Assembly (NCBI GenBank): GCA_947493195.1
Contig: CANLQG010000003.1
Location: forward strand, 406,846 to 470,845
Source of the DNA: an uncultured Sphingomonadaceae bacterium
GTDB taxonomy: Bacteria; Pseudomonadota; Alphaproteobacteria; Sphingomonadales; Sphingomonadaceae
Direction of reading: 5' to 3'
Length of the DNA stretch: 64,000 nt
Numbering within the stretch: the first letter of the stretch is position 1; every line of letters starts with the position of its first letter. The notes under the pieces are model-generated. The model had not been told where the DNA came from. It was given only the letters and a program-made list of their open reading frames with translations, and made no database searches. Below are positions 1 through 7,017 of this stretch, piece after piece. The position numbers were made by a program, and so were the translations under genes.

Positions 1-2
1 CC

Positions 3-398
3 GAATGCCTTTCGGTCTTTGCGCCCTATCAGGTCACGTTGGACGACGGCACGCAGGTCTACGAGCCGCCCACTTATCGGGAAACGCTTCCCAACGGCGC
101 GAGTTATCTCATCATCGACCACATGGATCAGGCGCTTGACGATATGGCAGAAATCACCGTGCCCGATGGCCACGTGTTCCTGATGGGCGATAACCGCGAC
201 CATTCGGCAGACAGCCGCGCGCCGGTTTACGCCAGCGGTCTTGGGGGCCCGGTCCCGCTGGAGGATGTGGGCGGGCGAGCCGAGTTCATTACCTTCTCGC
301 TCGACGGGCAGGCTACGTGGAATCCGATAAGCTGGTTCCAGGCCTTGCGCGGCTGGCGCGCCTGGACCAGTTTGCGCCCTGAAATAAGGGGAGAATGA
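3..398 (+). CDS. lepB: Signal peptidase I (C-terminal part, cut by window edge)
   Basis: Membrane-bound peptidase that removes signal peptides from exported proteins. The frame is open from base 3, so the membrane anchor and the catalytic-Ser region lie outside the window. The visible 131 residues contain MGDNRDHSADSR, which matches the conserved GDNRxxSxDSR box near the C-terminus of type I signal peptidases, followed by a short hydrophobic and Arg-rich tail. The stop overlaps the next start as ATGA, so the gene is probably translated together with the PerM-like gene. Identification rests on the box E signature and is firm; completeness upstream cannot be judged. Confidence 0.93.
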   Translation, partial: ECLSVFAPYQVTLDDGTQVYEPPTYRETLPNGASYLIIDHMDQALDDMAEITVPDGHVFLMGDNRDHSADSRAPVYASGLGGPVPLEDVGGRAEFITFSLDGQATWNPISWFQALRGWRAWTSLRPEIRGE

Positions 399-1555
399 AC
401 GTCATGGGCAATCCTGCCGGACCCAACGACGATGCCAAGATGGGGGCGAGCCCCACGCGCATCTCCTCGCCGGAACTGCGGTTCGAGGCATGGCGCGCCC
501 TGACCTGGACCCTGGTGGTCGGTCTGGTCGTGCTGGCCGTATATATCTCGCAGAGCCTGCTGGTCATCTTCGGCGCTATGGTTTTCGCGACGCTGGTGGA
601 TGGGGGTTCGCGGCTGATTGGACGCTGGCTGCCGATCGCGCGCGGCTGGCGCATCGGATTGGTGCTGCTTGCTACGGTCGCCTTCCTCGTCTGGCTCTCG
701 ATGTTCGCCGGATCGCAGATTTCGCAGCAGGCCGCCGAATTTCCTTCCATTGTCGAAGAACAGGTCCGCGAGCTTTTCAGCTGGATGCGCGAACAGGGCT
801 TTCAGATCAGCATGGACACCGTGCAGTCGATGGCTAGCCAGGCGGCCAGCGGCTTTGGAACTGTCACCCGCGCCTTGGGCGGATTGCTGGGAGGGCTGAC
901 CACGCTTGTGCTGATTGTCATCATTGGCATCTATGTTGCCGCGGAACCGCGCCTTTACGAGCGCGGCGTGGCGTGGATGCTGCCGAAGGCGCGTCGCGAC
1001 CAGTTCTATCGCACCGCCAGCCAGATGGGTTACACCATGCGCCGCCTGCTGTTCGGCAGGCTGGTGGGCATGGTGTTCGAAGGCTGCTTCACCTACATCG
1101 CCCTGCTGGGTTACGGGCTGGTGACGGGAGACGAGATTCCCATGGCCGCGCTGCTGGCAATCCTTACCGGACTGCTGGCCTTCATTCCCAATGTCGGCGC
1201 GCTGATTTCGGGCGGCCTGATGGTGCTGGTGGGCTTTTCGGGCGGGGCCCAGATGGGCATCTATACCATCGTCGTCTATCTCGCGGTGCAGAACATCGAC
1301 GGCTATTTCGTCATTCCGATGATCGCGCGCAAGACGGTGGACCTCGCTCCGGCTCTGGTGCTTGCCATGCAGTTGATCATGGGCATCCTGTTCGGCATCC
1401 TCGGGCTATTGCTGGCCGACCCGATGCTGGCCATGATCAAGGTTGCGCTGGAAGAACGCGCCCGCGCAAAGGACGCGGAGGACGAAACCATGCTGGATGA
1501 AAATGCGCGGGCGACCGCGGGCCATGCCACTACCCTGGAGAACGACCCTGCGTAA
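395..1555 (+). CDS. AI-2E/PerM family membrane transporter
   Basis: Integral inner-membrane protein of the PerM (AI-2E family exporter-like, PF01594) group, 386 residues, the usual length. Several hydrophobic segments are visible: about residues 35-85, a stretch near 165-185, and a cluster between about 225 and 345 containing the family-typical region with FIPNVGALIS. The ATG overlaps the lepB stop, so the start is fixed by coupling. Members are annotated as AI-2E exporters, ion/proton antiporters or permeases; the substrate cannot be read from this sequence. The C-terminus is charged and cytoplasmic, and its end overlaps the start region of the downstream DUF3089 gene. Confidence 0.85.
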   Translation: MNVMGNPAGPNDDAKMGASPTRISSPELRFEAWRALTWTLVVGLVVLAVYISQSLLVIFGAMVFATLVDGGSRLIGRWLPIARGWRIGLVLLATVAFLVWLSMFAGSQISQQAAEFPSIVEEQVRELFSWMREQGFQISMDTVQSMASQAASGFGTVTRALGGLLGGLTTLVLIVIIGIYVAAEPRLYERGVAWMLPKARRDQFYRTASQMGYTMRRLLFGRLVGMVFEGCFTYIALLGYGLVTGDEIPMAALLAILTGLLAFIPNVGALISGGLMVLVGFSGGAQMGIYTIVVYLAVQNIDGYFVIPMIARKTVDLAPALVLAMQLIMGILFGILGLLLADPMLAMIKVALEERARAKDAEDETMLDENARATAGHATTLENDPA

Positions 1556-2705
1556 GTTCCTCTATATCGTCGCCTTCCTGATCGTGCTGGCGATTGCCGT
1601 ACTGCTTGTCCTGCGCCTGTACGCTGACGAGCTGACGCAGATGGCTCTTGTGCCTGATGTCGAATTTACCGAACAGGACGCGTTGGCGGACAACGCCTAC
1701 CAGGATCCGGCCATGTGGTTCAGCCGCCCGGGCAAGGGCGTGAACGATCCGGCCCGCTGGCAACCCGCCTTCAGTGAGGACCTCTCGACCCGCGCCGCGC
1801 CCGAAGAACCCAATGACGCACAGGACACGCCGCGCTTTGCCGTGTTCTTCATCCACCCGACCAGCTTCCTGGATAACGATGCTTGGAACGCTCCGCTCGA
1901 TCACGAGGAATCGCAGGACCGCGCCCGCCTGATGGTGCGCGGCATGGCCAGCGCATTCAACAGGGCCAGCGAAATCTGGGTTCCGCGCTATCGCCAGGCG
2001 ACCTACGGCGCTTTCCTGACCGATGCGCCCGAAGCCGGCCGCGCGCTGGATGCCGCCTATGCCGATATCGAGCAGGCCTTCGATTTCTTCATCGATTCCG
2101 TCCCGGAGGATACTCCCATCGTGTTGGCAGGGCACAGTCAGGGTGGCTATCATGTCGTGCGCCTGCTGACCGAAAAGCTGAAGGGGACGCCGCTTATGGA
2201 GCGGGTTGCCGTGGCCTATCCGGTCGGCATGCCAATCTCGATCGAAACCGATCTGCCAGCTCTTGGCCTGCCCGCCTGTGCAACTGCCCAGCAGGCCGGA
2301 TGCGTTGCCAGCTGGGCCAGCTTTGCCGAGCCTGCCGAGCCGGGCCAGTACCTGCGTCTCTACAATGAAACACCCGGGATCGACGGGCAAAGCCGCACCG
2401 ATACGCCCATAGTGTGCGTCAACCCGCTTACCGGCAGCCTGAACGGCAGCGCCGACGCAGAACGCAACATGGGTACGCTGGTGCCCGATGGCGACCTTGC
2501 CAACGGGGAACTGGTTGCAGGGGCCGTGCCTGCCCGCTGCGATCCCGATACCGGCATTCTGCTGATCGGCGATCCGCCTGAGCTGGGGCAGTACGTGCTG
2601 CCGGGCAACAACTACCACGTCTACGATATCCCGCTGTTCTGGCGGAACCTGCAACAGGATGTGGTCAACCGGGTGCGCGCATGGCAGCCAGCACAACCCT
2701 CGTAA
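1524..2705 (+). CDS. DUF3089 alpha/beta-hydrolase-like protein
   Basis: Predicted membrane-anchored hydrolase of the DUF3089 family. After a short basic N-terminus there is one hydrophobic helix (sequence starting RKFLYIVAFLIVL), then a soluble domain with the nucleophile elbow GHSQGG, as in alpha/beta hydrolases. The start is uncertain: the frame is open further upstream inside the PerM gene. ATG at 1524 gives 393 residues with a 32-base overlap, while CTG at 1548, seven bases after GGAG, would start right at the anchor helix. The end overlaps ruvX by 25 bases, suggesting one transcript. Substrate unknown; lipase or esterase activity is a family-level guess. Confidence 0.8.
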   Translation: MPLPWRTTLRKFLYIVAFLIVLAIAVLLVLRLYADELTQMALVPDVEFTEQDALADNAYQDPAMWFSRPGKGVNDPARWQPAFSEDLSTRAAPEEPNDAQDTPRFAVFFIHPTSFLDNDAWNAPLDHEESQDRARLMVRGMASAFNRASEIWVPRYRQATYGAFLTDAPEAGRALDAAYADIEQAFDFFIDSVPEDTPIVLAGHSQGGYHVVRLLTEKLKGTPLMERVAVAYPVGMPISIETDLPALGLPACATAQQAGCVASWASFAEPAEPGQYLRLYNETPGIDGQSRTDTPIVCVNPLTGSLNGSADAERNMGTLVPDGDLANGELVAGAVPARCDPDTGILLIGDPPELGQYVLPGNNYHVYDIPLFWRNLQQDVVNRVRAWQPAQPS

Positions 2706-3178
2706 CCGAAGACGCGGCCGAGTTCCGCAGTGCGCTGCCGCTGGGCGGCGTGCTGCTGGGGCTGGACCTTGGAACCAGAACCATCGGCACGGCCATTTGC
2801 GATGCCGGGTGGAGTTTCGCGACAGCCGGCAAGACCCTGCCCAAGGGCAAGTTCACGCGCGACGCGGCGGCGCTGGAAGAGATTTGCAAGGCGCGCTCCG
2901 TCGCCGGGATCGTTCTTGGCCTGCCGCTGAACATGGACGGCAGCGCCGGCCCGCGCGCGCAGGCCAGCCGCGCCTTTGCCCGTAATCTGGCCGGTGAGCA
3001 CAGCCGCCTTGGACTGCCGGTGCTGCTGTGGGATGAACGCTGGTCAACCACGGCAGCCGAGCGCGACATGATCGCGACCGACACCAGCCGCCGAAAACGC
3101 GCCGAACGTATCGACAGCCATGCAGCGGCGATCATCCTTCAAGGCGCGATAGACCGCCTGGCGGGCGGAATTCTCTAG
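2681..3178 (+). CDS. ruvX: Holliday junction resolvase-like protein RuvX/YqgF
   Basis: RNase H-fold protein of the YqgF/RuvX family, 165 residues. Members act in 16S rRNA 5' processing and have been proposed as Holliday junction resolvases. Visible motifs are GLDLGTRTIG with the first catalytic Asp near residue 29, GLPLNMDGSAGPRA, WDERWST, and the C-terminal DSHAAAIIL with the last acidic position. The N-terminal 20 residues are an extension compared with E. coli YqgF. The gene overlaps the DUF3089 gene by 25 bases and closes the forward run that starts with lepB. A downstream hairpin at 3233-3263 may mark the end of the transcript. Confidence 0.92.
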   Translation: MAASTTLVTEDAAEFRSALPLGGVLLGLDLGTRTIGTAICDAGWSFATAGKTLPKGKFTRDAAALEEICKARSVAGIVLGLPLNMDGSAGPRAQASRAFARNLAGEHSRLGLPVLLWDERWSTTAAERDMIATDTSRRKRAERIDSHAAAIILQGAIDRLAGGIL

Positions 3179-3232
3179 CGAGCTAGGTTGGTGGCTTTGC
3201 ACTCTGGCACGATGATCACTATGCCTCGCCAC

Positions 3233-3263
3233 CTCTCGTAGTGCATCGCACGACGAGCGAGAG
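3233..3263 (+). other. Imperfect inverted repeat between ruvX and sulfotransferase gene
   Basis: CTCTCG (3233-3238) is mirrored by CGAGAG (3258-3263), with an inner GTGC/GCAC pair around ATC. The hairpin has no T-tract on the plus strand, so it is only a weak terminator candidate. It could equally be a leader structure of the sulfotransferase gene, whose ribosome binding site follows 12 bases later. Confidence 0.35.
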
Positions 3264-3286
3264 TGTGAACCGCCTGGAGGCAATGC

Positions 3287-4057
3287 TTGTCCGTCGAGGG
3301 TATCATTACTGGTCATGAAGAACGGTTCGACTGGCCCGAATTCGCGGGCATGCCGCAATCGTATATTCTGGCCAGCGTCCCGCGAACGGGCAGCACATAT
3401 CTCAGCCATCTGTTATGGCGTACCGGCTGCCTTGGCGCACCACTTGAGTATCTCAATTTCCAGCCAACCGGCCCCCAGGGCGCCGTCAGCACCTCGCCCG
3501 AAGGCCAGATGGAACTCTGGAAAACGGTGCTGGCGCGGCGGACTTCGCCCAACGGTGTGTTCGGCGTAAAGGCATTCCCCCTCCAGATGGAGGAACTCGC
3601 CCGCACCAACCCGGCACTTCTTGCTTCGGCGATGCGCTTTCTCCTGGGTCGGGGGCCTGCAAGCAAAGTCGTGCAACTGCGCCGACGGGACGAAGATGCC
3701 CACGCCATCTCGCTGGCACGGGCAAGCCTTTCGGGCATCTGGAGAGCCGAGCAGGAGGCCGGGCTGGGAGAGGCTCCCGAATATTCCGAAGCAGTCGTGC
3801 GTCGTGCCAGGCATGAACTGGCTGTCCAGGAACAAGCCTGGCAACAAATGTACCGTGAAACCGGTATAACGCCGCTGGTGCTATGGTACGAAGATGTCGT
3901 CGAAAATCCCGATGAGGCAGTAGCGCGAACTGCCGACTATCTTGGGGTAACGCTCGATCCGGCACGGGAAGTGGACGTCCCGAACATCAGGCAGCAGGAC
4001 CAGACCGGCGCGAACGAATGGCGGGCGTTCCATGCAGATGGCGGCTCTACAGCATAG
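3287..4057 (+). CDS. Stf0-type sulfotransferase
   Basis: Predicted PAPS-dependent sulfotransferase of the Stf0 family, whose best known member sulfates trehalose in mycobacteria. The N-terminal PRTGSTYLSHLL (about residues 32-43) is the 5'-phosphosulfate-binding loop, followed by the CLGAPLEYLNF region typical of Stf0. Length 256 is close to the family. A TTG start at 3287 is chosen because GGAGG ends six bases before it and no ATG in frame fits. The acceptor is unknown here. The gene stands alone forward and faces the three-gene reverse operon at 4089-6126, from which it is separated by about 30 bases. No PAPS synthesis genes are in the window. Confidence 0.82.
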   Translation: MSVEGIITGHEERFDWPEFAGMPQSYILASVPRTGSTYLSHLLWRTGCLGAPLEYLNFQPTGPQGAVSTSPEGQMELWKTVLARRTSPNGVFGVKAFPLQMEELARTNPALLASAMRFLLGRGPASKVVQLRRRDEDAHAISLARASLSGIWRAEQEAGLGEAPEYSEAVVRRARHELAVQEQAWQQMYRETGITPLVLWYEDVVENPDEAVARTADYLGVTLDPAREVDVPNIRQQDQTGANEWRAFHADGGSTA

Positions 4058-4088
4058 CGCGTGCTCACGTACTGAACCGCCCGGCCCA

Positions 4089-5000
4089 TTACCGAACGAC
4101 CGAGACTTCCTCCAGCGCCATTCTCCTGCGCGTCGCCTCGCGAGCGACCAGTCGGCTGCCGCTGCTCTCCGCGCGCCGCCACAGTTCGTCGCGCTCTAAC
4201 GGGTCGAGAATTCCGGCCTGCGCTTCCAGCGCGGTCAGCCGCATCCTGTCGCTGGAATGCGTGCGCGCGAAAGTTTGCGCCAGGTCCCGCGCCTCCTCGC
4301 ATTCCAGGCCCACCGCCACGCGCAGGAACGTTTCGCTGCCGCCGGGGCTGATCACACCGGCGATCTCGTCCTTCTCGACATCGAAGCGGTACTGGTCGAG
4401 GAGACCCTGCGCCCCGTTCGCGTGCATGATGTTGATGGAGACCGACAGGCTCTCGGGCGGCAGTTGCGAATGGACATCGCGGTGCGCGCGGTAATGCATC
4501 AGCTTGCCGGGTTCGAGCGTGGCGCGTTCGACGAAGCGCAGCCCGGCCTTTTCCCCGATGACTCCGTGAACCTTGTGATAGTCATACTCGTAATAGTCGC
4601 TGGCATAGCCCGGCCCGAAATAGCCGACGGTCAGGAAATCAAAATTGTGATCGTGCGGCAGCTCATAGCTGAAGGCGGAGGAACCGCTGGCGCGGAACAT
4701 GTGCTCGTCCGCACTCGGCCAGAAGTTCGCGCGCATGTAGAATTCGCGGCCCAAAGGCGAAAGCATGACAACCTGCGGGCCATAGCTGCTGGCATTCTCG
4801 GCTACGTCCGCCCCGGCCTTCAGCTCCGCCAGCATCATGTCGCCCAGGAAAGTGCGGTTGTTGGCCAGCCGTCGCAGCCACGTGGCACCGTGCAGCAGGC
4901 TATCTTCCTCGTAAGGCGTGAAGCCTTCGCGTCCCAGCGCTTCGAGACAGTCGCCGAGTTCGCAGCTTCGTTCGTCCTGAATATCGATCACGCGAGGCAT
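4089..5000 (-). CDS. Uncharacterised His-rich, cupin-like protein (third gene of peptide operon)
   Basis: I do not recognise a named family. The 303-residue protein has a central histidine-rich stretch: PHDHNFDF (His116, His118, Asp121), YHKVHG (His142, His145) and MHYRAHRDVHSQLPP (His169, His173, His177), followed by a beta-like LSVSINIMH. This pattern of an HxH followed about 50 residues later by more His resembles a metal-binding double-stranded beta-helix (cupin or oxygenase-like), which is inference. The last 80 residues look helical and HEAT-like. The ATG at 5000 lies after GGAGG and overlaps the end of the preceding gene by 13 bases, so translation is coupled. Its likely role is as an enzyme acting with the two upstream products. 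Confidence 0.8.
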   Translation of the reverse strand: MPRVIDIQDERSCELGDCLEALGREGFTPYEEDSLLHGATWLRRLANNRTFLGDMMLAELKAGADVAENASSYGPQVVMLSPLGREFYMRANFWPSADEHMFRASGSSAFSYELPHDHNFDFLTVGYFGPGYASDYYEYDYHKVHGVIGEKAGLRFVERATLEPGKLMHYRAHRDVHSQLPPESLSVSINIMHANGAQGLLDQYRFDVEKDEIAGVISPGGSETFLRVAVGLECEEARDLAQTFARTHSSDRMRLTALEAQAGILDPLERDELWRRAESSGSRLVAREATRRRMALEEVSVVR

Positions 5001-5956
5001 CGGTCAGCCTCCAGTCCTGCAAGTTGGGGATGTGCCTCAAGCAAGCGGGCGCGCAGCGCGCCAGCTTGGGCGGCCAGCGGGTCGCCGCTGCGCCGCGCCA
5101 CGCTGCACAACGCATGAAAGCCCGTGGCGGTATCCAGTGCCAGCGCCTCTTTCAACGCCTGCCAGCGAAGCGAGATATCGCCGTCACCCAGCGCGATGCG
5201 GAGGATCTGCGGCACGGCACCCTCGCGCCCCATGCGGCCCAGCAGGGCGATAATGGCCTCATGCCGGCTGGTGCTGATATGGCCCGCGCTCTGGTACAGC
5301 AGTCTGCCCGAAACCGCGTCGTGGTCGCGGCTCGGTTGCGGCTCCGGCGCCGTGCGCAGCAACCGCAGGACGACGAGGCGACGCTGCACCCTGTCTACGA
5401 CCAGCGTTTCCGAAGCCAGCTCCAGCGATAGGCGATGGCCTGCTTGCAATACCAGGCTTTCCTCCCGGTAATTCGCGTCGCCGTCGGGGCGCCCAAGGAC
5501 ACCCACGATCCGTGCATCGGCCGCGCCGCCCAGCACGGCATCCAGGCGCGTTGCGTCGCTGAACCCATAGGTTTTGGTGATGTAATCGCCCGGCTCCTTC
5601 GCCTGGATCATCAGCTGCGCCCTGCCCGCACTGGCCAGTAGTATGGAGGCGCTCTTTCCATCAAAACCATGCCGAAAGGGCGGATGGCCGAAAGGGTTGG
5701 CCCCGATCGCGCGGCAATAGTGCTGGCTCATAAGGGCCATCAGCCGCTCCGCCTCTCCCGCGGCGGTGAACATCGCCTCCAGCACAGGGCAGGCTTCCAG
5801 CGGTGAGCCTTTGCCATAGTCGTCAAGCTCCTCCTGCATGGTCGCCACGCCAGGCTCTGCGGCCCATCGCTGCTGCGCGGCGAGCATCGCCGCCTGGGCC
5901 TCGCGTTGCGGAGCGCGGTCGCTCCGCAACGCGGCGATGTCGGGGTGAACCTGCAT
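4988..5956 (-). CDS. HEAT-like repeat protein (second gene of peptide operon)
   Basis: Uncharacterised 322-residue protein without signal peptide or membrane helix. The last 100 residues carry repeated helix pairs rich in Ala, Leu and Arg (for example HEAIIALLGRMGREGAVPQI and RWQALKEALALDTATGF), consistent with HEAT-like repeats used for protein binding. The first 220 residues are mixed, with a beta-rich part around residues 105-200. The start lies 11 bases after the stop of the 52-residue peptide gene, and its ribosome binding site (GAGG) overlaps that stop codon, so the two are coupled. A scaffold or partner role for the downstream cupin-like protein is inferred from context only. Confidence 0.78.
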   Translation of the reverse strand: MQVHPDIAALRSDRAPQREAQAAMLAAQQRWAAEPGVATMQEELDDYGKGSPLEACPVLEAMFTAAGEAERLMALMSQHYCRAIGANPFGHPPFRHGFDGKSASILLASAGRAQLMIQAKEPGDYITKTYGFSDATRLDAVLGGAADARIVGVLGRPDGDANYREESLVLQAGHRLSLELASETLVVDRVQRRLVVLRLLRTAPEPQPSRDHDAVSGRLLYQSAGHISTSRHEAIIALLGRMGREGAVPQILRIALGDGDISLRWQALKEALALDTATGFHALCSVARRSGDPLAAQAGALRARLLEAHPQLAGLEADRCLA

Positions 5957-5967
5957 CGTGCCCGGCC

Positions 5968-6126
5968 TCAGATCAGGCCAGTAAGGGGAATGTTGCTGTC
6001 GTAGACGACCGTGGCGATCACGATGATCGTATCATCATGGCCCGGAGGCCGCGTGGTCGTGCCGAACAGGCCGGTGAGCGTGTCGAGATCGGGCAGGCTG
6101 GCCAGATCGATCTTGGGAAGTTTCAT
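5968..6126 (-). CDS. 52-residue peptide, candidate precursor peptide
   Basis: Small gene read from the sequence: ATG at 6126, stop at 5968. The peptide begins MKLPKIDLASLPDLDTLTGL and ends with YDSNIPLTGLI; a middle part FGTTTRPPGHDD separates an amphipathic N-terminal half from a hydrophobic beta-like C-terminal half (IIVIATVVY). There is no Cys, no classical signal peptide and a net negative charge. GGAG lies ten bases before the ATG, inside or next to a hairpin (6139-6173). It is the first gene of a tight three-gene operon. Leader-plus-core layout suggests a ribosomally made, modified peptide, but this is inference; a regulatory or structural small protein is possible. Confidence 0.72.
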   Translation of the reverse strand: MKLPKIDLASLPDLDTLTGLFGTTTRPPGHDDTIIVIATVVYDSNIPLTGLI

Positions 6127-6138
6127 GAGAAGTCATCT

Positions 6139-6173
6139 CCTGCAACGAAACGGCACCGCGCCGTTTCTGCAGG
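6139..6173 (-). promoter_or_regulatory. Hairpin in the leader of the 52-residue peptide gene
   Basis: Outer arms CCTGCA/TGCAGG (6139-6144 and 6168-6173) and inner arms AAACGGC/GCCGTTT (6148-6154 and 6160-6166) form a long stem with a five-base loop. Read on the minus strand, the last arm TGCAGG runs directly into the AGGAG ribosome binding site, so the structure could mask translation initiation. The AT-rich stretch 6195-6236 just upstream is the likely promoter region; I see no clean -35/-10 pair. Confidence 0.55.
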
Positions 6174-6237
6174 GACATGTGACGGTGCAGACACCGCGAC
6201 TTAAGTTAAATGATTGTAATAAGACGGTTTTGACCCG

Positions 6238-7017
6238 CTAACCGCGCTGCAGGATTACAACCAGGCCACGCGGCAATGGTTCGGGGTGGGGGAGGATGAG
6301 GCGTTGCGCGTCTGCCCGCGCGCGATCGACTATCGCGGCAGGAACGTCGCGGTCGGCTATCACGGCATCGGCGCTGCCCAGCAACCGGGCCTGGCGGATG
6401 GTCAGGTCTTCCGGATCGTCGCTGGCAAGGGTGAAGGTGTAGACCGCATCGGCACCCTGGTTTGCCGCGCCATCAAGCCACGCCTGCACGCGCCGCTCCC
6501 CGCCAGAGACAAGCGGGTCGAGCGGACCGCCCTCCCCCAGGGCCTCGTCCAGCGCCCGGCGGCGTTCGCCCATGTCGGGAAACCGCGCCTTGATCGCGCC
6601 GCGCATGGCGGAAAGCTTCTGCGCCAACGCACCCAGATCAGCAGGAAGCAGCTTTTCCAGCCGCAAGCGCAACTGCTTGGCCAGCCCGGCAGAGGCCCCG
6701 CTGGTGCCGACAGCGATCAGCACCGGATCGCGTTCCAGCAGGCTGGGTGTGGTAAAATCGCAAAGGTCCGGACGATCGACCACGTTCACCAGCAGCCCGG
6801 CGCAGCGCAGGCGGATGGCATCGCCCTCGCACATCTTTTCGTCGTCATGGGCGACGAAGGCCAGCCGCGCGCCCTCGTCAATGCCTTCCTGCATTTCGGA
6901 TACCACACGGCCACCGGCCCGCTCGACCAATCGCCGCTTGGGGTCCGCCATGGCCCCTTCCCCCAGCACGATTACCGGCTGTCCGGCAATGCGGTGGAAG
7001 AGGGGCAGCGAGCGCAT
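6238..7017 (-). CDS. cysG: Siroheme synthase: precorrin-2 dehydrogenase/ferrochelatase with SUMT remnant
   Basis: Met8/CysG N-terminal type enzyme that oxidises precorrin-2 to sirohydrochlorin and inserts iron to make siroheme for sulfite or nitrite reductases. The start LPLFHRIAGQPVIVLGEG is the NAD-binding Rossmann beginning, and TPSLLERDPVLIAVGTSGAS is the typical dimerisation/catalytic segment. After about residue 195 the protein continues with YTFTLASDDPEDLTIRQARL and SADAVIADRDV, which resembles only the beginning of a uroporphyrinogen-III methyltransferase domain; the rest of that domain is missing. The start overlaps the lysA stop by one base (TGATG), placing it last in argH-lipoprotein-lysA-cysG. 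Symbol used in the broad sense. Confidence 0.85.
   Translation of the reverse strand: MRSLPLFHRIAGQPVIVLGEGAMADPKRRLVERAGGRVVSEMQEGIDEGARLAFVAHDDEKMCEGDAIRLRCAGLLVNVVDRPDLCDFTTPSLLERDPVLIAVGTSGASAGLAKQLRLRLEKLLPADLGALAQKLSAMRGAIKARFPDMGERRRALDEALGEGGPLDPLVSGGERRVQAWLDGAANQGADAVYTFTLASDDPEDLTIRQARLLGSADAVIADRDVPAAIVDRARADAQRLILPHPEPLPRGLVVILQRG

Noticed and set aside
3233..3263. Hairpin as a riboswitch of the sulfotransferase gene
   Set aside because: The stem is short and imperfect, there is no known aptamer pattern, and a terminator-like role for ruvX is as likely.
5968..6126. 52-residue peptide as a lasso or lanthipeptide precursor
   Set aside because: There is no Cys, and no asparagine-synthetase-like cyclase, leader-binding PqqD domain, LanM-type enzyme or exporter in the vicinity.
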